From: RBG-13-68-16 sp050018455
Lineage (GTDB): Bacteria; Acidobacteriota; Thermoanaerobaculia; Thermoanaerobaculales; Thermoanaerobaculaceae
DNA: 64,000 nt
Assembly (NCBI GenBank): GCA_050018455.1
Contig: JBEKAA010000009.1
Location: 1 to 64,000, forward strand
Direction of reading: 5' to 3'
Shown: one piece after another, positions 1 through 8,903 of the stretch
How positions within the stretch are numbered: position 1 is the stretch's first letter
Layout: each line of letters starts with the position of its first letter
Program-made: the position numbers and the translations under genes
The notes under the pieces: generated by a model
What the model was told of the DNA's origin: nothing
The model's database searches: none
What the model saw: the letters and a program-made list of their open reading frames with translations, nothing else

Positions 1-167
1 TGGCGCTTGCGGGTGCGGAAGGAACCGAAGCCGCGGAGCTCCACCTTCTCACCCTTGCCGATCGCCTCCACGACACCGTCCAGGACAACGCTGAGCACCG
101 CTGCGGCCTCTCGCCGCGTCAAGCCAACCTGGTCCGCGAGCACTCTGATGATATCGGCCTTGGTCAT
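1..167 (-). CDS. HU/IHF-family DNA-binding protein (partial, N-terminus only)
   Basis: Only the first 55 codons lie in the window; the gene runs off the left edge. The ATG (165-167, minus strand) follows a GGAGGA ribosome site. The translation starts MTKADIIRVLADQ and reaches the RGFGSFRTRKR segment, the typical N-terminal half of HU/IHF, small dimeric nucleoid proteins that bind and bend DNA. It lies 30 bp after rpsA on the same strand. The order cmk-rpsA-HU/IHF matches cmk-rpsA-ihfB of E. coli, which favours an IHF-beta-like protein. Without the C-terminal half, HU cannot be excluded. Confidence 0.9.
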   Translation of the reverse strand, partial: MTKADIIRVLADQVGLTRREAAAVLSVVLDGVVEAIGKGEKVELRGFGSFRTRKR

Positions 168-197
168 TGATCCTCCTCCGCTCCTCACGCGAACGGG

Positions 198-2027
198 TTA
201 ATTCTCCTGTTGCCCTTCGCCGTCGGCCTTGGCGCTTTCCTCGGCACCTTCCTCCGCCGGCGTCTCCGGCACCTCGGTCTGGGCCACTTCGGTCTCCGGC
301 GTCTCGGTCCCCGTCGCAGCCTGCTCCGGCACCTGGTCGACCGTGATCTCCTCGGCCTCCAACTCGGGCACCGCGGGCTTTTCGCTCGGCTCCGGCTGCG
401 GGATGCCGCGCAGCGAGAGTCCGATCCGCTTCTCGTTCCAGTCGATCCGGATCAGGCGCGTGCGCACGCGCTGCCCGCGTTCGAACGAGCCGGAGAGCGC
501 CTGGTTGCCGCGACGCTCCACCTCCGAGATGTGGCAGAGCCCCTCCACGCCGGGGGCCAGCTCGACGAACAACCCGAAGTCGGTGACGTTGGTGACGAAC
601 CCTTCGACCTCGTCCCCGACCTGGTGGGAGGTTGCGAACTCATCCCACTCGTTGGGCATCAGCTCCTTGATCGAGAGCGAGATGCGCTGGCTCGGGATGT
701 CCATGGCGATGATCATCGCCTCGATCTCCTGGCCCTTCTGCACGACCTCCGACGGGTGGGTCAGGCGGCGGGTCCACGCCATGTCGGACACGTGCACGAG
801 CCCGTCGACGCCCGGCTCAAGCTCCACGAAAGCTCCGAAATCCGTCAGGTTGCGCACCACACCCTTGACCTTGCTGCCGACGCGGAAGCGGGTGGCGAAC
901 TCCTCCCACGGATTGGGCTCGGCCTGGCGCAGGGAGAGAGACAGACGGCGCTTGTCGATGTCCACCTCGGTGATGACGACCTCGACCTCCTGGGTTGCGT
1001 GCAGGAGGCTTTTCGGGTTCTTGACCTTCTTCGTCCAGGACATCTCCGAGACGTGGATGAGGCCCTCGACGCCCTCCTCCAGCTCGACGAAAGCGCCGTA
1101 GTCGACGACGTTGGTGACCTTGCCGGCGACCTTCTTGCCGACCGGGTAGCGCGCCTCGACGTGCGTCCACGGGTCCTCGAAGCGCTGCCGGTACCCGAGC
1201 GACACGCGCTCCTTCTCCTTGTCGACGCGCAGCACCACGACCTTGACCTCGTCGCCGACCTTGAAATACTCGCTGGGGTGCCCGACGCGGCCCCACGAGA
1301 TGTCGGTCACGTGGAGGAGGCCGTCGATGCCGCCGAGGTCGATGAACACCCCGTAGTCGGTGATGTTCTTCACCGTGCCGGTCACGATCGCGCCTTCCTC
1401 CAAGTGGGCCAGGGTCTCGTCCTTGAGGGTCGAGATCTGGGCCTCGAGCATCACCTTGCGGGAGAGCACGACGTTGGCCCGGCGCCGGTCGAAGTTGATG
1501 ATCTTGGCCTCGATCTCCTCGCCGACATAGTCCTCCAGGCGGCGCGTCGGACGGAGATCCACGAGGGAGCCGGGCAGGAACGCACGCACGCCGATGTCCA
1601 CCGCGAGGCCGCCCTTGACCCGCTCGACGACCTTGCCCCGCACGGGCGCGCCGTCACGGTAGGCGGTTTCGAGCACCTCCCAGACGCGGATCTTGGCCGC
1701 GCGCTCACGGGAGAGTCTGATATCCCCCACCATCTCGTCGAACCGTTCAACCAGGACGTCCACCTCGTCGCCGGGTTTGACCGTCAGCTTGCCGTCTCGA
1801 TCGGTGAACTCGGATCGGGCGATGATTCCTTCCGACTTGAAGCCGATGTCCACGACGACATCGTTGTCGTTGAACGCGACGATGGTGCCGCGCACGACGT
1901 CGCCCTCGCGCAGATGCTGGAAGGACTCCTCGACGAGCTCCCGCATTTGGTTGCGGCTGACGGTGCTCTTGCTCTCCTCCTTTCCGGCAGGGGTGTTGTG
2001 CTGCTTGTTGTCCGGGCTGTCAACCAC
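198..2027 (-). CDS. rpsA: 30S ribosomal protein S1
   Basis: 609 aa, GTG start preceded by GAGGAGG. S1 binds mRNA on the small subunit and helps initiate translation. Six OB-fold S1 domains are visible at about residues 41-109, 126-190, 211-280, 296-367, 383-454 and 470-540; the last four carry the DYGVFIDL / DFGAFVEL and GLxHVSxxSW type motifs. The tail (541-609) is Glu-rich and probably disordered. Length and six-domain layout match full-length proteobacterial-type S1. It has its own promoter at the end of cmk and a strong hairpin just before the ribosome site, suggesting autogenous control as known for E. coli rpsA (inference). Confidence 0.98.
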   Translation of the reverse strand: MVDSPDNKQHNTPAGKEESKSTVSRNQMRELVEESFQHLREGDVVRGTIVAFNDNDVVVDIGFKSEGIIARSEFTDRDGKLTVKPGDEVDVLVERFDEMVGDIRLSRERAAKIRVWEVLETAYRDGAPVRGKVVERVKGGLAVDIGVRAFLPGSLVDLRPTRRLEDYVGEEIEAKIINFDRRRANVVLSRKVMLEAQISTLKDETLAHLEEGAIVTGTVKNITDYGVFIDLGGIDGLLHVTDISWGRVGHPSEYFKVGDEVKVVVLRVDKEKERVSLGYRQRFEDPWTHVEARYPVGKKVAGKVTNVVDYGAFVELEEGVEGLIHVSEMSWTKKVKNPKSLLHATQEVEVVITEVDIDKRRLSLSLRQAEPNPWEEFATRFRVGSKVKGVVRNLTDFGAFVELEPGVDGLVHVSDMAWTRRLTHPSEVVQKGQEIEAMIIAMDIPSQRISLSIKELMPNEWDEFATSHQVGDEVEGFVTNVTDFGLFVELAPGVEGLCHISEVERRGNQALSGSFERGQRVRTRLIRIDWNEKRIGLSLRGIPQPEPSEKPAVPELEAEEITVDQVPEQAATGTETPETEVAQTEVPETPAEEGAEESAKADGEGQQEN

Positions 2028-2040
2028 TTGGCCTCCTCGA

Positions 2041-2060
2041 GATGCCCCGGGCGGGGCATC
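2041..2060 (-). promoter_or_regulatory. Hairpin in the rpsA leader
   Basis: A perfect stem GATGCCCC / GGGGCATC with a 4-nt loop lies in the rpsA 5' leader, ending about 6 nt before the GAGGAGG ribosome site. There is no T-run, so it is not a terminator. Its position suits a translational operator or an S1-binding element; this is an inference from E. coli rpsA, where leader hairpins mediate autoregulation. Confidence 0.6.
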
Positions 2061-2085
2061 TAACTGCTTGTTTTACAAACGGCAA

Positions 2086-2115
2086 ACTATACGAGTCGCA
2101 CGCTTAGGGTGTCAA
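2086..2115 (-). promoter_or_regulatory. rpsA promoter (sigma70-like)
   Basis: On the minus strand a -35 TTGACA (2115-2110), an 18-bp spacer and a -10 TATAGT (2091-2086) lie over and just after the cmk stop codon. The predicted start near 2079 leaves a leader of about 50 nt containing the hairpin at 2041-2060. The hexamers are close to consensus, so rpsA can be expressed independently of cmk. Confidence 0.75.
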
Positions 2116-2798
2116 GGGGTTCGCCGAAGCAGGGAGACCACGACATCGACCACCTCGGCCAGCGAAAGGCGGCTGTTGTCGACGATGACGGCCCCTTCCG
2201 CGGGCCGCAGGGGGGACGCGCTGCGGCTCGAATCGCGGCGGTCGCGCTCGCCCTGCTCGGCGAGCACGTCCTCCCACCGGACCTTGACGCCTCGCCTCGT
2301 CAGTTCGTCGAAGCGGCGCCTCGCGCGGACCTCGGGCTCGGCGGTGAGGAAGACCTTGAGGGCGGCGTCCGGAAACACCACGGTTCCGATGTCCCGCCCC
2401 TCCACGACGCCTCCCGTGCGCGCCGCGATCTCGCGCTGGCGGCGGACCATCTCGTGCCGAACCTCGGGGATCGCGGAGACCACGGAGGCCATTTGCGACA
2501 CCTCAGGGGACCGCAACGCATCGGTGACGTCGGTGCTCCTCACGGTCACGCGCTGCGCGCGCTGGTCGCCGGAGAAGCACACCGCGATTCGGCTCGCGAT
2601 CTCGACCACGGCCGCCCGGCCGCGCTCGTCGAGTTCCGGACCAAGCCCCTCCCGGCAGGCAAGCAGCGCCACCGCGCGGTACATGGCGCCGGTGTCCAGG
2701 TAGGGAAGGCCCAGCCGCACCGCCACCTCGCGCGCCGTGGCCGACTTTCCCGCGCCCGCGGGGCCGTCGATCGCGATGAGAATGGGGCGTTCCGGCAC
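2112..2798 (-). CDS. cmk: Cytidylate kinase
   Basis: 228 aa, GTG start. Phosphorylates CMP and dCMP to the diphosphates using ATP. The P-loop GPAGAGKS is at residues 12-19, followed by YLDTGAMYRAVAL, the nucleotide-monophosphate region typical of bacterial Cmk; GRDIGTVVFP and the Arg-rich lid RARRRFDEL are also present. Length matches the family. It sits immediately upstream of rpsA, a conserved pairing in many bacteria, and its 3' end carries the rpsA promoter. Confidence 0.96.
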   Translation of the reverse strand: MPERPILIAIDGPAGAGKSATAREVAVRLGLPYLDTGAMYRAVALLACREGLGPELDERGRAAVVEIASRIAVCFSGDQRAQRVTVRSTDVTDALRSPEVSQMASVVSAIPEVRHEMVRRQREIAARTGGVVEGRDIGTVVFPDAALKVFLTAEPEVRARRRFDELTRRGVKVRWEDVLAEQGERDRRDSSRSASPLRPAEGAVIVDNSRLSLAEVVDVVVSLLRRTP

Positions 2799-2852
2799 GC
2801 CTGAAGTCTAGCGCATGGCGGCCCGGGGCGACGGCGGATGCGGGAGGGGACT

Positions 2853-2957
2853 GTCGAAGAAAGAGGGGTAGAAGGTAGAAGAAAGAAGGTAGAAGCTAGA
2901 CGGTAGAGGAAAGACGAGAGACCTCGAACCAGGGGCCTTTGTCTTCCCTCTTCCCTC
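2853..2957. repeat. Degenerate 7-nt word array (NNNTAGA type) with opposite-strand partner
   Basis: The gap between cmk and the next gene contains purine-rich heptamers in exact 7-nt register: gTAGA, aggTAGA, agaAAGA, aggTAGA, agcTAGA, cggTAGA, ggaAAGA (about 2866-2915). The right part (2939-2957) is the pyrimidine counterpart, TCTTCCC words, so the two halves can partly pair. The array ends within a few bases of the stop codon of the minus-strand gene to its right. One member of a family seen in many gaps of this window. Confidence 0.8.
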
Positions 2958-2962
2958 TTCCG

Positions 2963-5332
2963 TCAGGACGCTGGAGGGACGGTTCCGATCCCGGCCACGG
3001 CCCACGGATCGCGGGCACTCGAGCCTGTCTGGATGATCCGCCAGGACCTCGCTCGCACCGGCGCGAACCGCTTCACGACTCTGTCGGCGAGGGGGTGCAG
3101 AACGAGGCGTTCGAGGTCGATCGCGTCGTCCTCGGCCAGGATCGGTTCCCAGATCCCGTCGTCGCGCCGGCGCTCGACCGTAAGGCCTCGAGGGTAGGCC
3201 GCGAAACGCCCGCCAAGGCCGAACCAGAAACCGGCGGCGGTGATCGGGGCCTGGCATTCGATGGCAATCGTCTCCCCGCCGTGCTGGGGGCCGCCGCTGA
3301 CCCAACCTCCACCTTGTCCCGAGTTACCGAACACGGACACCGTGCCTCCCGGGATCAAGGCCTCCACCGTGCAGCCCGACGGCAGCGGCACCATGGGCGG
3401 CGGCTCGGCGGCTGCGGCCTGTGGCAGCGGAGAATGCAGTTCGCCCACACGCTCCAGCACCACGTCATTTCCGCGCTGCAAGGCAACCCGGAAACGCTCG
3501 GGGTGAGCGGCAGCGAAAGTCGTGATCTGCCGGAACCTCGCGGAGGCGAGCAGCTCGCCCCGGACATAGACCCACCGCACGCCCAGAGCGTCGAGCAAAC
3601 GCAGCGACTCCGTGTCCGGGAACGCAGCCAGCACCGGGAGCACGACCTCGGTGTAGAACGGCGGGTCGAAACCGCTCATGCCGTTCACGGTCGGGTGGCG
3701 GTGAAAGCACGCCGCAGCGTAGGTGAGGACCGCGTCCTGCATGACTCCGTCGGTGGGGCGGCCTTCGCCCCCCCGCACCGGGAGCGCCGCCAGCGCGCCC
3801 CCTGGGTGGTCCCGCAGAAACCGGTACCCGGCGCGGTCCCCGACGAGAGGCGCGACACGCACAAGTTGCTGGGGCCGCGGATGCAGCCCGACCAGCGCCA
3901 TGGCGGTGAGCGCAGCCGGTAGTCCGACGCGCAGCAAGCGCCGATTCCCGGGTGCCCAGACGCCCGCGCTTGCGACGGCACAGGCCGTCGCTGCGGTCGC
4001 GATCGCCCCCCACCGACTGACGAACCGGATCGCGTGGAACCCGGGGACCACGTCGAACAGCCAGCGCAGCGGTAGCGTGACCGTAGCGCCTCCGATCTCC
4101 ACCGAGCGTCCAAGCGATAGCACGAAGGCCACCACCGAGATAATCCCCAACGCCCGCACCGCTGCGGCCCGAACATCTGCCGCGCCGCCCGCCCGCGGTC
4201 TCAACGAGGCGATCAGAGCCGCTGCGAGCACCGGGCTCAGATCGCTCATCCACACCGATACGACCACTCCGGCGACCAAGACCGGCACGAGCCACAGCGC
4301 CGCCAGCAATCTTCTGCCGCGCCCCAATGCCAGGGAGCGGATCCAGGCGGTTGCTCGACGGGCCAGCGCCACTACGAGAACGGCGACGGCGGCGCCGGCG
4401 AGACCGAGCAGGACGCCGCCTGGAAAGAGCACCTCCTCCCCCGCCTTGGTCGGGATCCCGAGGGCGCCGGCCCAGAACGGCCACTTGGCCGGCACGAGGT
4501 GAAGGTAGGTCGAGAGCTCGGCAGGGTCGATATTGTCGAGACTTCGTCCGAAGCCGTACGTGTCGGACAGTCGCCGATACGCCAGGAGCCCGGGGACGGC
4601 CGAGGCGACACCTATCGCCGTCGCGCCTGTGGTGCGGAGCAGGAAGAAGCCGCGCCGGTTGGCCACCCCGCTCGACGCATAGACCAGGATCGCAACGAGG
4701 ACGAGAGGGATTGCCAGGACGGCGTAGTAGACGCAACTCCAGAATGCGAACGCGACCGCCAGCGCCAGTCCCGCGCTCGCGCGTTTCACCCCTTCTCCGG
4801 TCGCGAGCCGGTGAATGCAGAGAAGCGCCGCGAACAATGGCCAGCACCAGAGAAGCTGCACCCGTCCGAGCTCGTAGACGAAGTACGGCATCGCCTCGAC
4901 CATGGTCGCCGCGAGGAACGCGAGCGCCATCTCGCCGGCGACCGCCCGGACGAGCAGGAACGCGACCCACCCGTCCAGGACCAGCCCGAGCAGCAGGACC
5001 AGGTTGCAGGCCCCGATCGGCGTCGCGCCCGCGAGGCGAAAGAGTCCCGCCGCGAGCGCAAGCGCCGGCATCTGCTCGGTGAAGCTCAGCACATCCCGGT
5101 GCGGGTAGAACTGGTACCCCTCGAGCAGCTCGGCCGGCCGGTGCAGGAGGTTCCAGGAGAACGTCTCGAGCTGCGCCGAGTTGAGCAGCGCGTCGTACCA
5201 CCACGAGGCGTTCACAACGCTGCCGCCAATGTGTAAAGCCAACGGCCAGGTCCAGAGGATAGCGATGCACAGGCAATAGGCGATCGGAAGAACAGTGACG
5301 GCTGCACGCTCAACGCGCGATCCCACGAGCAT
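2963..5332 (-). CDS. Large multi-spanning membrane protein of unknown function
   Basis: 789 aa with an ATG start. The first ~470 residues contain about eleven or twelve hydrophobic segments, including an initial one (VLPIAYCLCIAILWTWPLAL) and a loop with LLEGYQFYPHRD. The last ~300 residues are largely soluble and include a DALGVRWVYVRGELL segment. This layout resembles GT-C type glycosyltransferases or YfhO-like membrane proteins, which use lipid-linked sugars, but I cannot point to a diagnostic motif and leave the function open. It stands alone on the minus strand, flanked on both sides by 7-nt word arrays. Confidence 0.8.
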   Translation of the reverse strand: MLVGSRVERAAVTVLPIAYCLCIAILWTWPLALHIGGSVVNASWWYDALLNSAQLETFSWNLLHRPAELLEGYQFYPHRDVLSFTEQMPALALAAGLFRLAGATPIGACNLVLLLGLVLDGWVAFLLVRAVAGEMALAFLAATMVEAMPYFVYELGRVQLLWCWPLFAALLCIHRLATGEGVKRASAGLALAVAFAFWSCVYYAVLAIPLVLVAILVYASSGVANRRGFFLLRTTGATAIGVASAVPGLLAYRRLSDTYGFGRSLDNIDPAELSTYLHLVPAKWPFWAGALGIPTKAGEEVLFPGGVLLGLAGAAVAVLVVALARRATAWIRSLALGRGRRLLAALWLVPVLVAGVVVSVWMSDLSPVLAAALIASLRPRAGGAADVRAAAVRALGIISVVAFVLSLGRSVEIGGATVTLPLRWLFDVVPGFHAIRFVSRWGAIATAATACAVASAGVWAPGNRRLLRVGLPAALTAMALVGLHPRPQQLVRVAPLVGDRAGYRFLRDHPGGALAALPVRGGEGRPTDGVMQDAVLTYAAACFHRHPTVNGMSGFDPPFYTEVVLPVLAAFPDTESLRLLDALGVRWVYVRGELLASARFRQITTFAAAHPERFRVALQRGNDVVLERVGELHSPLPQAAAAEPPPMVPLPSGCTVEALIPGGTVSVFGNSGQGGGWVSGGPQHGGETIAIECQAPITAAGFWFGLGGRFAAYPRGLTVERRRDDGIWEPILAEDDAIDLERLVLHPLADRVVKRFAPVRARSWRIIQTGSSARDPWAVAGIGTVPPAS

Positions 5333-5431
5333 TACCTCATGGTACGTTGCGGCGCCACCACACGTCCACGCGCCGATCTCCCCCGCAGCAATGACCGATT
5401 GAGCATCGACCCGACCGCGCCCTCCAGATCG

Positions 5432-5503
5432 CGTTCCCCTGTCCTCCGTCGTCCGTCTTCCCTCTCCCTTCTGCCCTTTGGCCTTTCACCTTTTCCCGTC
5501 CCA
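5432..5503. repeat. Degenerate 7-nt word array
   Basis: Read on the minus strand this stretch is a register of heptamers: GAAAAGG, TGAAAGG, CCAAAGG, GCAGAAG, GGAGAGG, GAAGACG, GACGACG. It occupies most of the 214-bp gap between two divergent genes (5333-5546). No inverted partner array is present here. The word type is the same as in the arrays near 17.7 and 20.0 kb. Confidence 0.75.
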
Positions 5504-5546
5504 GTGTGACGCTGCGCCACGCTCTTCGCGCGCTACACTCTGCTCC

Positions 5547-5990
5547 ATGCGCGTGTACCTCGCGGCCGCGATGACCAACACGTCCCGGGACGTCGGGGCC
5601 ATCGGGGCTCTGCTCGAGGCGATCGAGTCGTGCGGCCACCAGGTGCCGACCCGCCACGTCGCCGATCCGCTCGGGCGTGAGGTCGAGGGTGCCGTCACGG
5701 ACGTGGACATCGCCCGCCGCGACCTCGACTGGCTCGCCGGCTGCGACGCGCTGGTGGCCGAGGTCTCGACCCCATCGCACGGCGTCGGCGTCGAGGTGGC
5801 AGCCGCGCTCCGGCACGGGCTGCCCGTCCTCCTCGTCCACCGCCGGGGCGCGCAGGTCTCCCGCCTGCTGCTCGGCCTGGCCGGGGTCGAGGTCGCGACG
5901 TACGCGCACGCGGGAGAGGCGGCCAAGGCCGTCCGGGGGTTCCTCGCGAGGATCGTCAGCCGCCCCCACCGCCCCGAAACGACCGTCTGA
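5547..5990 (+). CDS. 2'-deoxynucleoside 5'-phosphate N-hydrolase-like protein (DNPH1/Rcl type)
   Basis: 147 aa from the ATG at 5547. It starts MRVYLAAAMTN and carries RRDLDWLAGCDALVAEVS followed by PSHGVGVEVAAAL. These are the conserved substrate Asp region and the (S/T)xGVGxE segment with catalytic Glu of the nucleoside 2-deoxyribosyltransferase fold as seen in DNPH1, which cleaves the N-glycosidic bond of 5-substituted dNMPs in nucleotide-pool sanitation. A -10-like TACACT lies 7 nt before the ATG, so the transcript may be leaderless. The EamA gene follows 12 bp downstream. The exact substrate is not predictable. Confidence 0.8.
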   Translation: MRVYLAAAMTNTSRDVGAIGALLEAIESCGHQVPTRHVADPLGREVEGAVTDVDIARRDLDWLAGCDALVAEVSTPSHGVGVEVAAALRHGLPVLLVHRRGAQVSRLLLGLAGVEVATYAHAGEAAKAVRGFLARIVSRPHRPETTV

Positions 5991-6002
5991 AGGGCGCCGC
6001 CG

Positions 6003-6935
6003 GTGACGACCTCGATGACCCGCAAGTTCGGCTTTTCCACCGTTGATCTCGGCCTGCTCGTGACGATCCTGATCTGGGGCGTCAACTACGCGGCGATCAA
6101 GGCCGCGTTGCGAGAGTTGAACCCCTACGTGTTCAACGCTTTGCGGTTCGTGATGGCGACCGCGACGCTCGCCGCGCTGGCGCGCGGCCGGGGAGGGATG
6201 GCGCGCATCCCCCGCCGCGACCTCGTCCGGCTCGCGCTCCTCGGGGTCCTCGGCAACACGCTCTACCAGATGATCTTCATCCAGGGGATCGCGCGGACGA
6301 CAGCCGCCAACGCATCGCTGATCATGTCCTCCTGCCCGATACTGGTCGCCCTCCTGGGTGCGGCGCTCGGCCGCGACCGCCTGCCGAGAATCGCCTGGGC
6401 CGGAGTGACGCTCGCCGTCGGCGGGCTCGTTCTGGTGCTCGTTTCGGGGTCGCGGCACAACCTCGTGACCGGCAACCTGACCGGAGACCTCCTCATTCTC
6501 GCGTCGGCCGCCACCTGGGCCGCCTACACCGTTCTGGCGAGCGGCGTGATGGCGCGGACGCCCCCGATCCAGGCCACGCTCGTCACGTTCATCGCCGGCA
6601 CGCCGCCGCTGGTTCTGCTCGCGCTGCCGTCGCTGGCGCGCCAGGACTGGGGGGCGGTCGGCGCGCGCGGCTGGTTCGGCCTCGCGTTCTCCGGGGTCTT
6701 CGCGATCGGGATCGCGTACATGCTGTGGAACGCGGGCATCGCGGCGCTCGGCGGCGCCCGTACCGCCGTGTACCAGAACTTCACGCCGGTGGTGGCGGCG
6801 GCGTTCGCCTGGCTCACCCTCGGCGAGCGCTGGACGCCCGGCCAGTTCGTCGGGGCCGCCGCCGTCCTTTCCGGCATCGCCCTCACCCGCCGGCGCGCGC
6901 GGACGCCGGCCGACGCGGTCGAGCCCGCGGCGTAG
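6003..6935 (+). CDS. EamA-family (DMT superfamily) transporter
   Basis: 310 aa, GTG start (an ATG 12 bp further in is the alternative). Ten predicted membrane spans form two EamA repeats; visible signatures include WGVNYAAIKAAL near the N-terminus, YQMIFIQGIARTTAANASLI in repeat one and YMLWNAGIAALGGARTAVYQ in repeat two. Family members export metabolites or amino acids; no substrate can be assigned. It is probably co-transcribed with the DNPH1-like gene. Confidence 0.9.
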   Translation: MTTSMTRKFGFSTVDLGLLVTILIWGVNYAAIKAALRELNPYVFNALRFVMATATLAALARGRGGMARIPRRDLVRLALLGVLGNTLYQMIFIQGIARTTAANASLIMSSCPILVALLGAALGRDRLPRIAWAGVTLAVGGLVLVLVSGSRHNLVTGNLTGDLLILASAATWAAYTVLASGVMARTPPIQATLVTFIAGTPPLVLLALPSLARQDWGAVGARGWFGLAFSGVFAIGIAYMLWNAGIAALGGARTAVYQNFTPVVAAAFAWLTLGERWTPGQFVGAAAVLSGIALTRRRARTPADAVEPAA

Positions 6936-7084
6936 GTGTGGCCTCCAGCACGGTCCGGCCTGAACTTGGGGGCGCCGTTCTCGTCGATCTTCACGGCCTT
7001 CACCGCACCTTCACGCCGCCGCCTTCGCACCCTCACGCGCCCCAAATACAAATCCCGGAACGGGGATGGCCCCGAGGAGGAGAG

Positions 7085-8731
7085 ATGACGAACAACAACC
7101 GTGCGGGAACGAAGAACCGTGGTACCGGAACCTGGCGCGTGGCTGCCGGCGTCCTTGTCGCCCTTCTGCTCGCCGGGGCCGCCACCGCCCAGGTCACCGG
7201 GCTCTACTACCAGGAAGTCGCCAAGGACGGCCGGATCTACGTTTTCAACACATCCGAGCGCTACAAGTCGTTCCAGACCTCGGGCGAGATGGGAACCGGG
7301 ATCACCCTGATCGGCCGCGGGGCCAACGGCGAGACCGTGGTCGCCGAAAACGAGACGGCGCTCGACCTGTTCCTCTTCAAGCACAACCTCCCCGGCTACG
7401 ACAGGCCAACCCCGAAGGCGCCCTCTCCCAACGATTCGGCGCCGCTTCAGTTCAAGATCGGGAACGCGTCCATTACTCCGCTGGGATTCATGGACTTCAC
7501 GGGGATGTGGCGCAGCACCGACGTCGGGAGCGGCATCGGCACGAACTTCGGCAGCATCCCGTACGGCAAGACGTATCAGGACAACCTGAGCGAGACCCGA
7601 TTCAGCATGCAGAACTCTCGGATCGGCTTCCGGATCGACTCGGACGTGAAGTCGACGCACGTCATGGCCTACATGGAGGGTGACTTCCTCGGGAACAACG
7701 GTGGCAACGTCGCCGTCTCGTCGAACAGCAACACCTTCCGCTCGCGGCTCTTCTTCGTCGACCTCAAGAACGGCGACACGGAGCTCAGCATGGGACAGAC
7801 GTGGAGCCTGATCACCCCGGGCCGCTCCGGCATCTCCACGCTCCCAGGGGACGTCTTTTTCACCCAGGACATCGACGTGAACTATCAGGCGGGCCTCGTC
7901 TGGGCGCGGGTCCCGGAGCTGCGGTTCGTCTACCACCCCTCGAAACAGGCCGCCTTCGCGATCGCCCTCGACAGCCCGGAGCAGTACGTCGGCGGGTCAG
8001 CAGGCGGCGGTCTCGTCACCTTCCCCGCCGCTCTCAGCAACTACCCTGGAGGCCAGCTCGACAACGGCTCGACGACGCTCGGGGTCCCGAACAGGATGCC
8101 GGATGTCATCGCCAAGGTCGCCTTTGACCCGTCGAGCAGCGTCCACGTGGAGTTCGGCGGTCTCTACCGGGAATTCGAGGTCTACAACACGAACACCAGC
8201 AGGAATTACTCGGCCAACGGTACCGGCGAGTTCCTCAATTTCAACGTCGAGCTCTTCAGGGGCTTTCGCCTCGTCGCGAACGGCTACCTGAGCGACGGCG
8301 GCGGCCGGTACATCTTCGGCCAGGCGCCGGACCTGATCGCGCGGGCGGACGGCAGTCTCTCCCCGGTCAAGTCCCGATCGAGCGTCTCGGGCTTCGAGTA
8401 CACGAACGGCGGCACGCTCCTCTACGCCTACTACGGCGGCGTCACCGTGGACCGGAACGTGGCGCTCGACACGAACGGCAAGTACGTGGGCTACGGCTAC
8501 GCCGGCGCCCCGACCGGCCAGAACCACACGATCCAGGAGGAGACACTCGGCTTCACGCAAACCTTCTGGAAGGACCCGAAATACGGCGCCCTGGCCCTGA
8601 TGGGGCAGGTCTCCCACCTTTCCCGCGCTCCCTGGTCCGTCGCCTCCGGACAGCCCTCAAATGCGCAACTGAACATGGTCTATCTGAACGTCCGTTACTT
8701 GTTCCCGGGAGCCGCTCCCGCCAGCAAGTAG
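7085..8731 (+). CDS. DcaP-like outer-membrane porin
   Basis: 548 aa with ATG after GAGGAGGAG. A signal peptide is clear (VLVALLLAGAATA, cleavage before QVTG). A short coiled region follows, then a beta-barrel beginning FMDFTGMW and RFSMQNSRIGFRIDS, with alternating strands to the C-terminus. This matches DcaP/trimeric porin-type proteins that admit small anionic solutes; the actual solute is unknown. It is a single-gene unit: a 149-bp gap with no gene precedes it and an intrinsic terminator follows. A second, broken porin-like gene occurs at 14.9 kb but is of a different family. Confidence 0.85.
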   Translation: MTNNNRAGTKNRGTGTWRVAAGVLVALLLAGAATAQVTGLYYQEVAKDGRIYVFNTSERYKSFQTSGEMGTGITLIGRGANGETVVAENETALDLFLFKHNLPGYDRPTPKAPSPNDSAPLQFKIGNASITPLGFMDFTGMWRSTDVGSGIGTNFGSIPYGKTYQDNLSETRFSMQNSRIGFRIDSDVKSTHVMAYMEGDFLGNNGGNVAVSSNSNTFRSRLFFVDLKNGDTELSMGQTWSLITPGRSGISTLPGDVFFTQDIDVNYQAGLVWARVPELRFVYHPSKQAAFAIALDSPEQYVGGSAGGGLVTFPAALSNYPGGQLDNGSTTLGVPNRMPDVIAKVAFDPSSSVHVEFGGLYREFEVYNTNTSRNYSANGTGEFLNFNVELFRGFRLVANGYLSDGGGRYIFGQAPDLIARADGSLSPVKSRSSVSGFEYTNGGTLLYAYYGGVTVDRNVALDTNGKYVGYGYAGAPTGQNHTIQEETLGFTQTFWKDPKYGALALMGQVSHLSRAPWSVASGQPSNAQLNMVYLNVRYLFPGAAPASK

Positions 8732-8768
8732 CCGCGTGAACCTTCCTCTTTGAATCTCACTCCTGATC

Positions 8769-8800
8769 GGGGCCGGCTCCTGCCGGCCCCTTCTTCCTTC
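8769..8800 (+). terminator. Rho-independent terminator after the porin gene
   Basis: Stem GGGGCCGGC / GCCGGCCCC with a TCCT loop (8769-8790), followed by a pyrimidine tract TTCTTCCTTCTTT. It lies 38 bp after the porin stop codon, before the efflux operon. Confidence 0.85.
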
Positions 8801-8903
8801 TTTCACCTTCTCACCATTGGGAAAGCTCGCGGCTGCGCGCCGACGGGATCGTCCAACGTCCGATTGGTTTTCCCCGGAATCGAGTTCGGGCTAGAATCGG
8901 CCC

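Noticed and set aside
7..201. Plus-strand small open frame at the left edge
   Set aside because: It is antisense to the HU/IHF gene, which has a clear start, ribosome site and family sequence.
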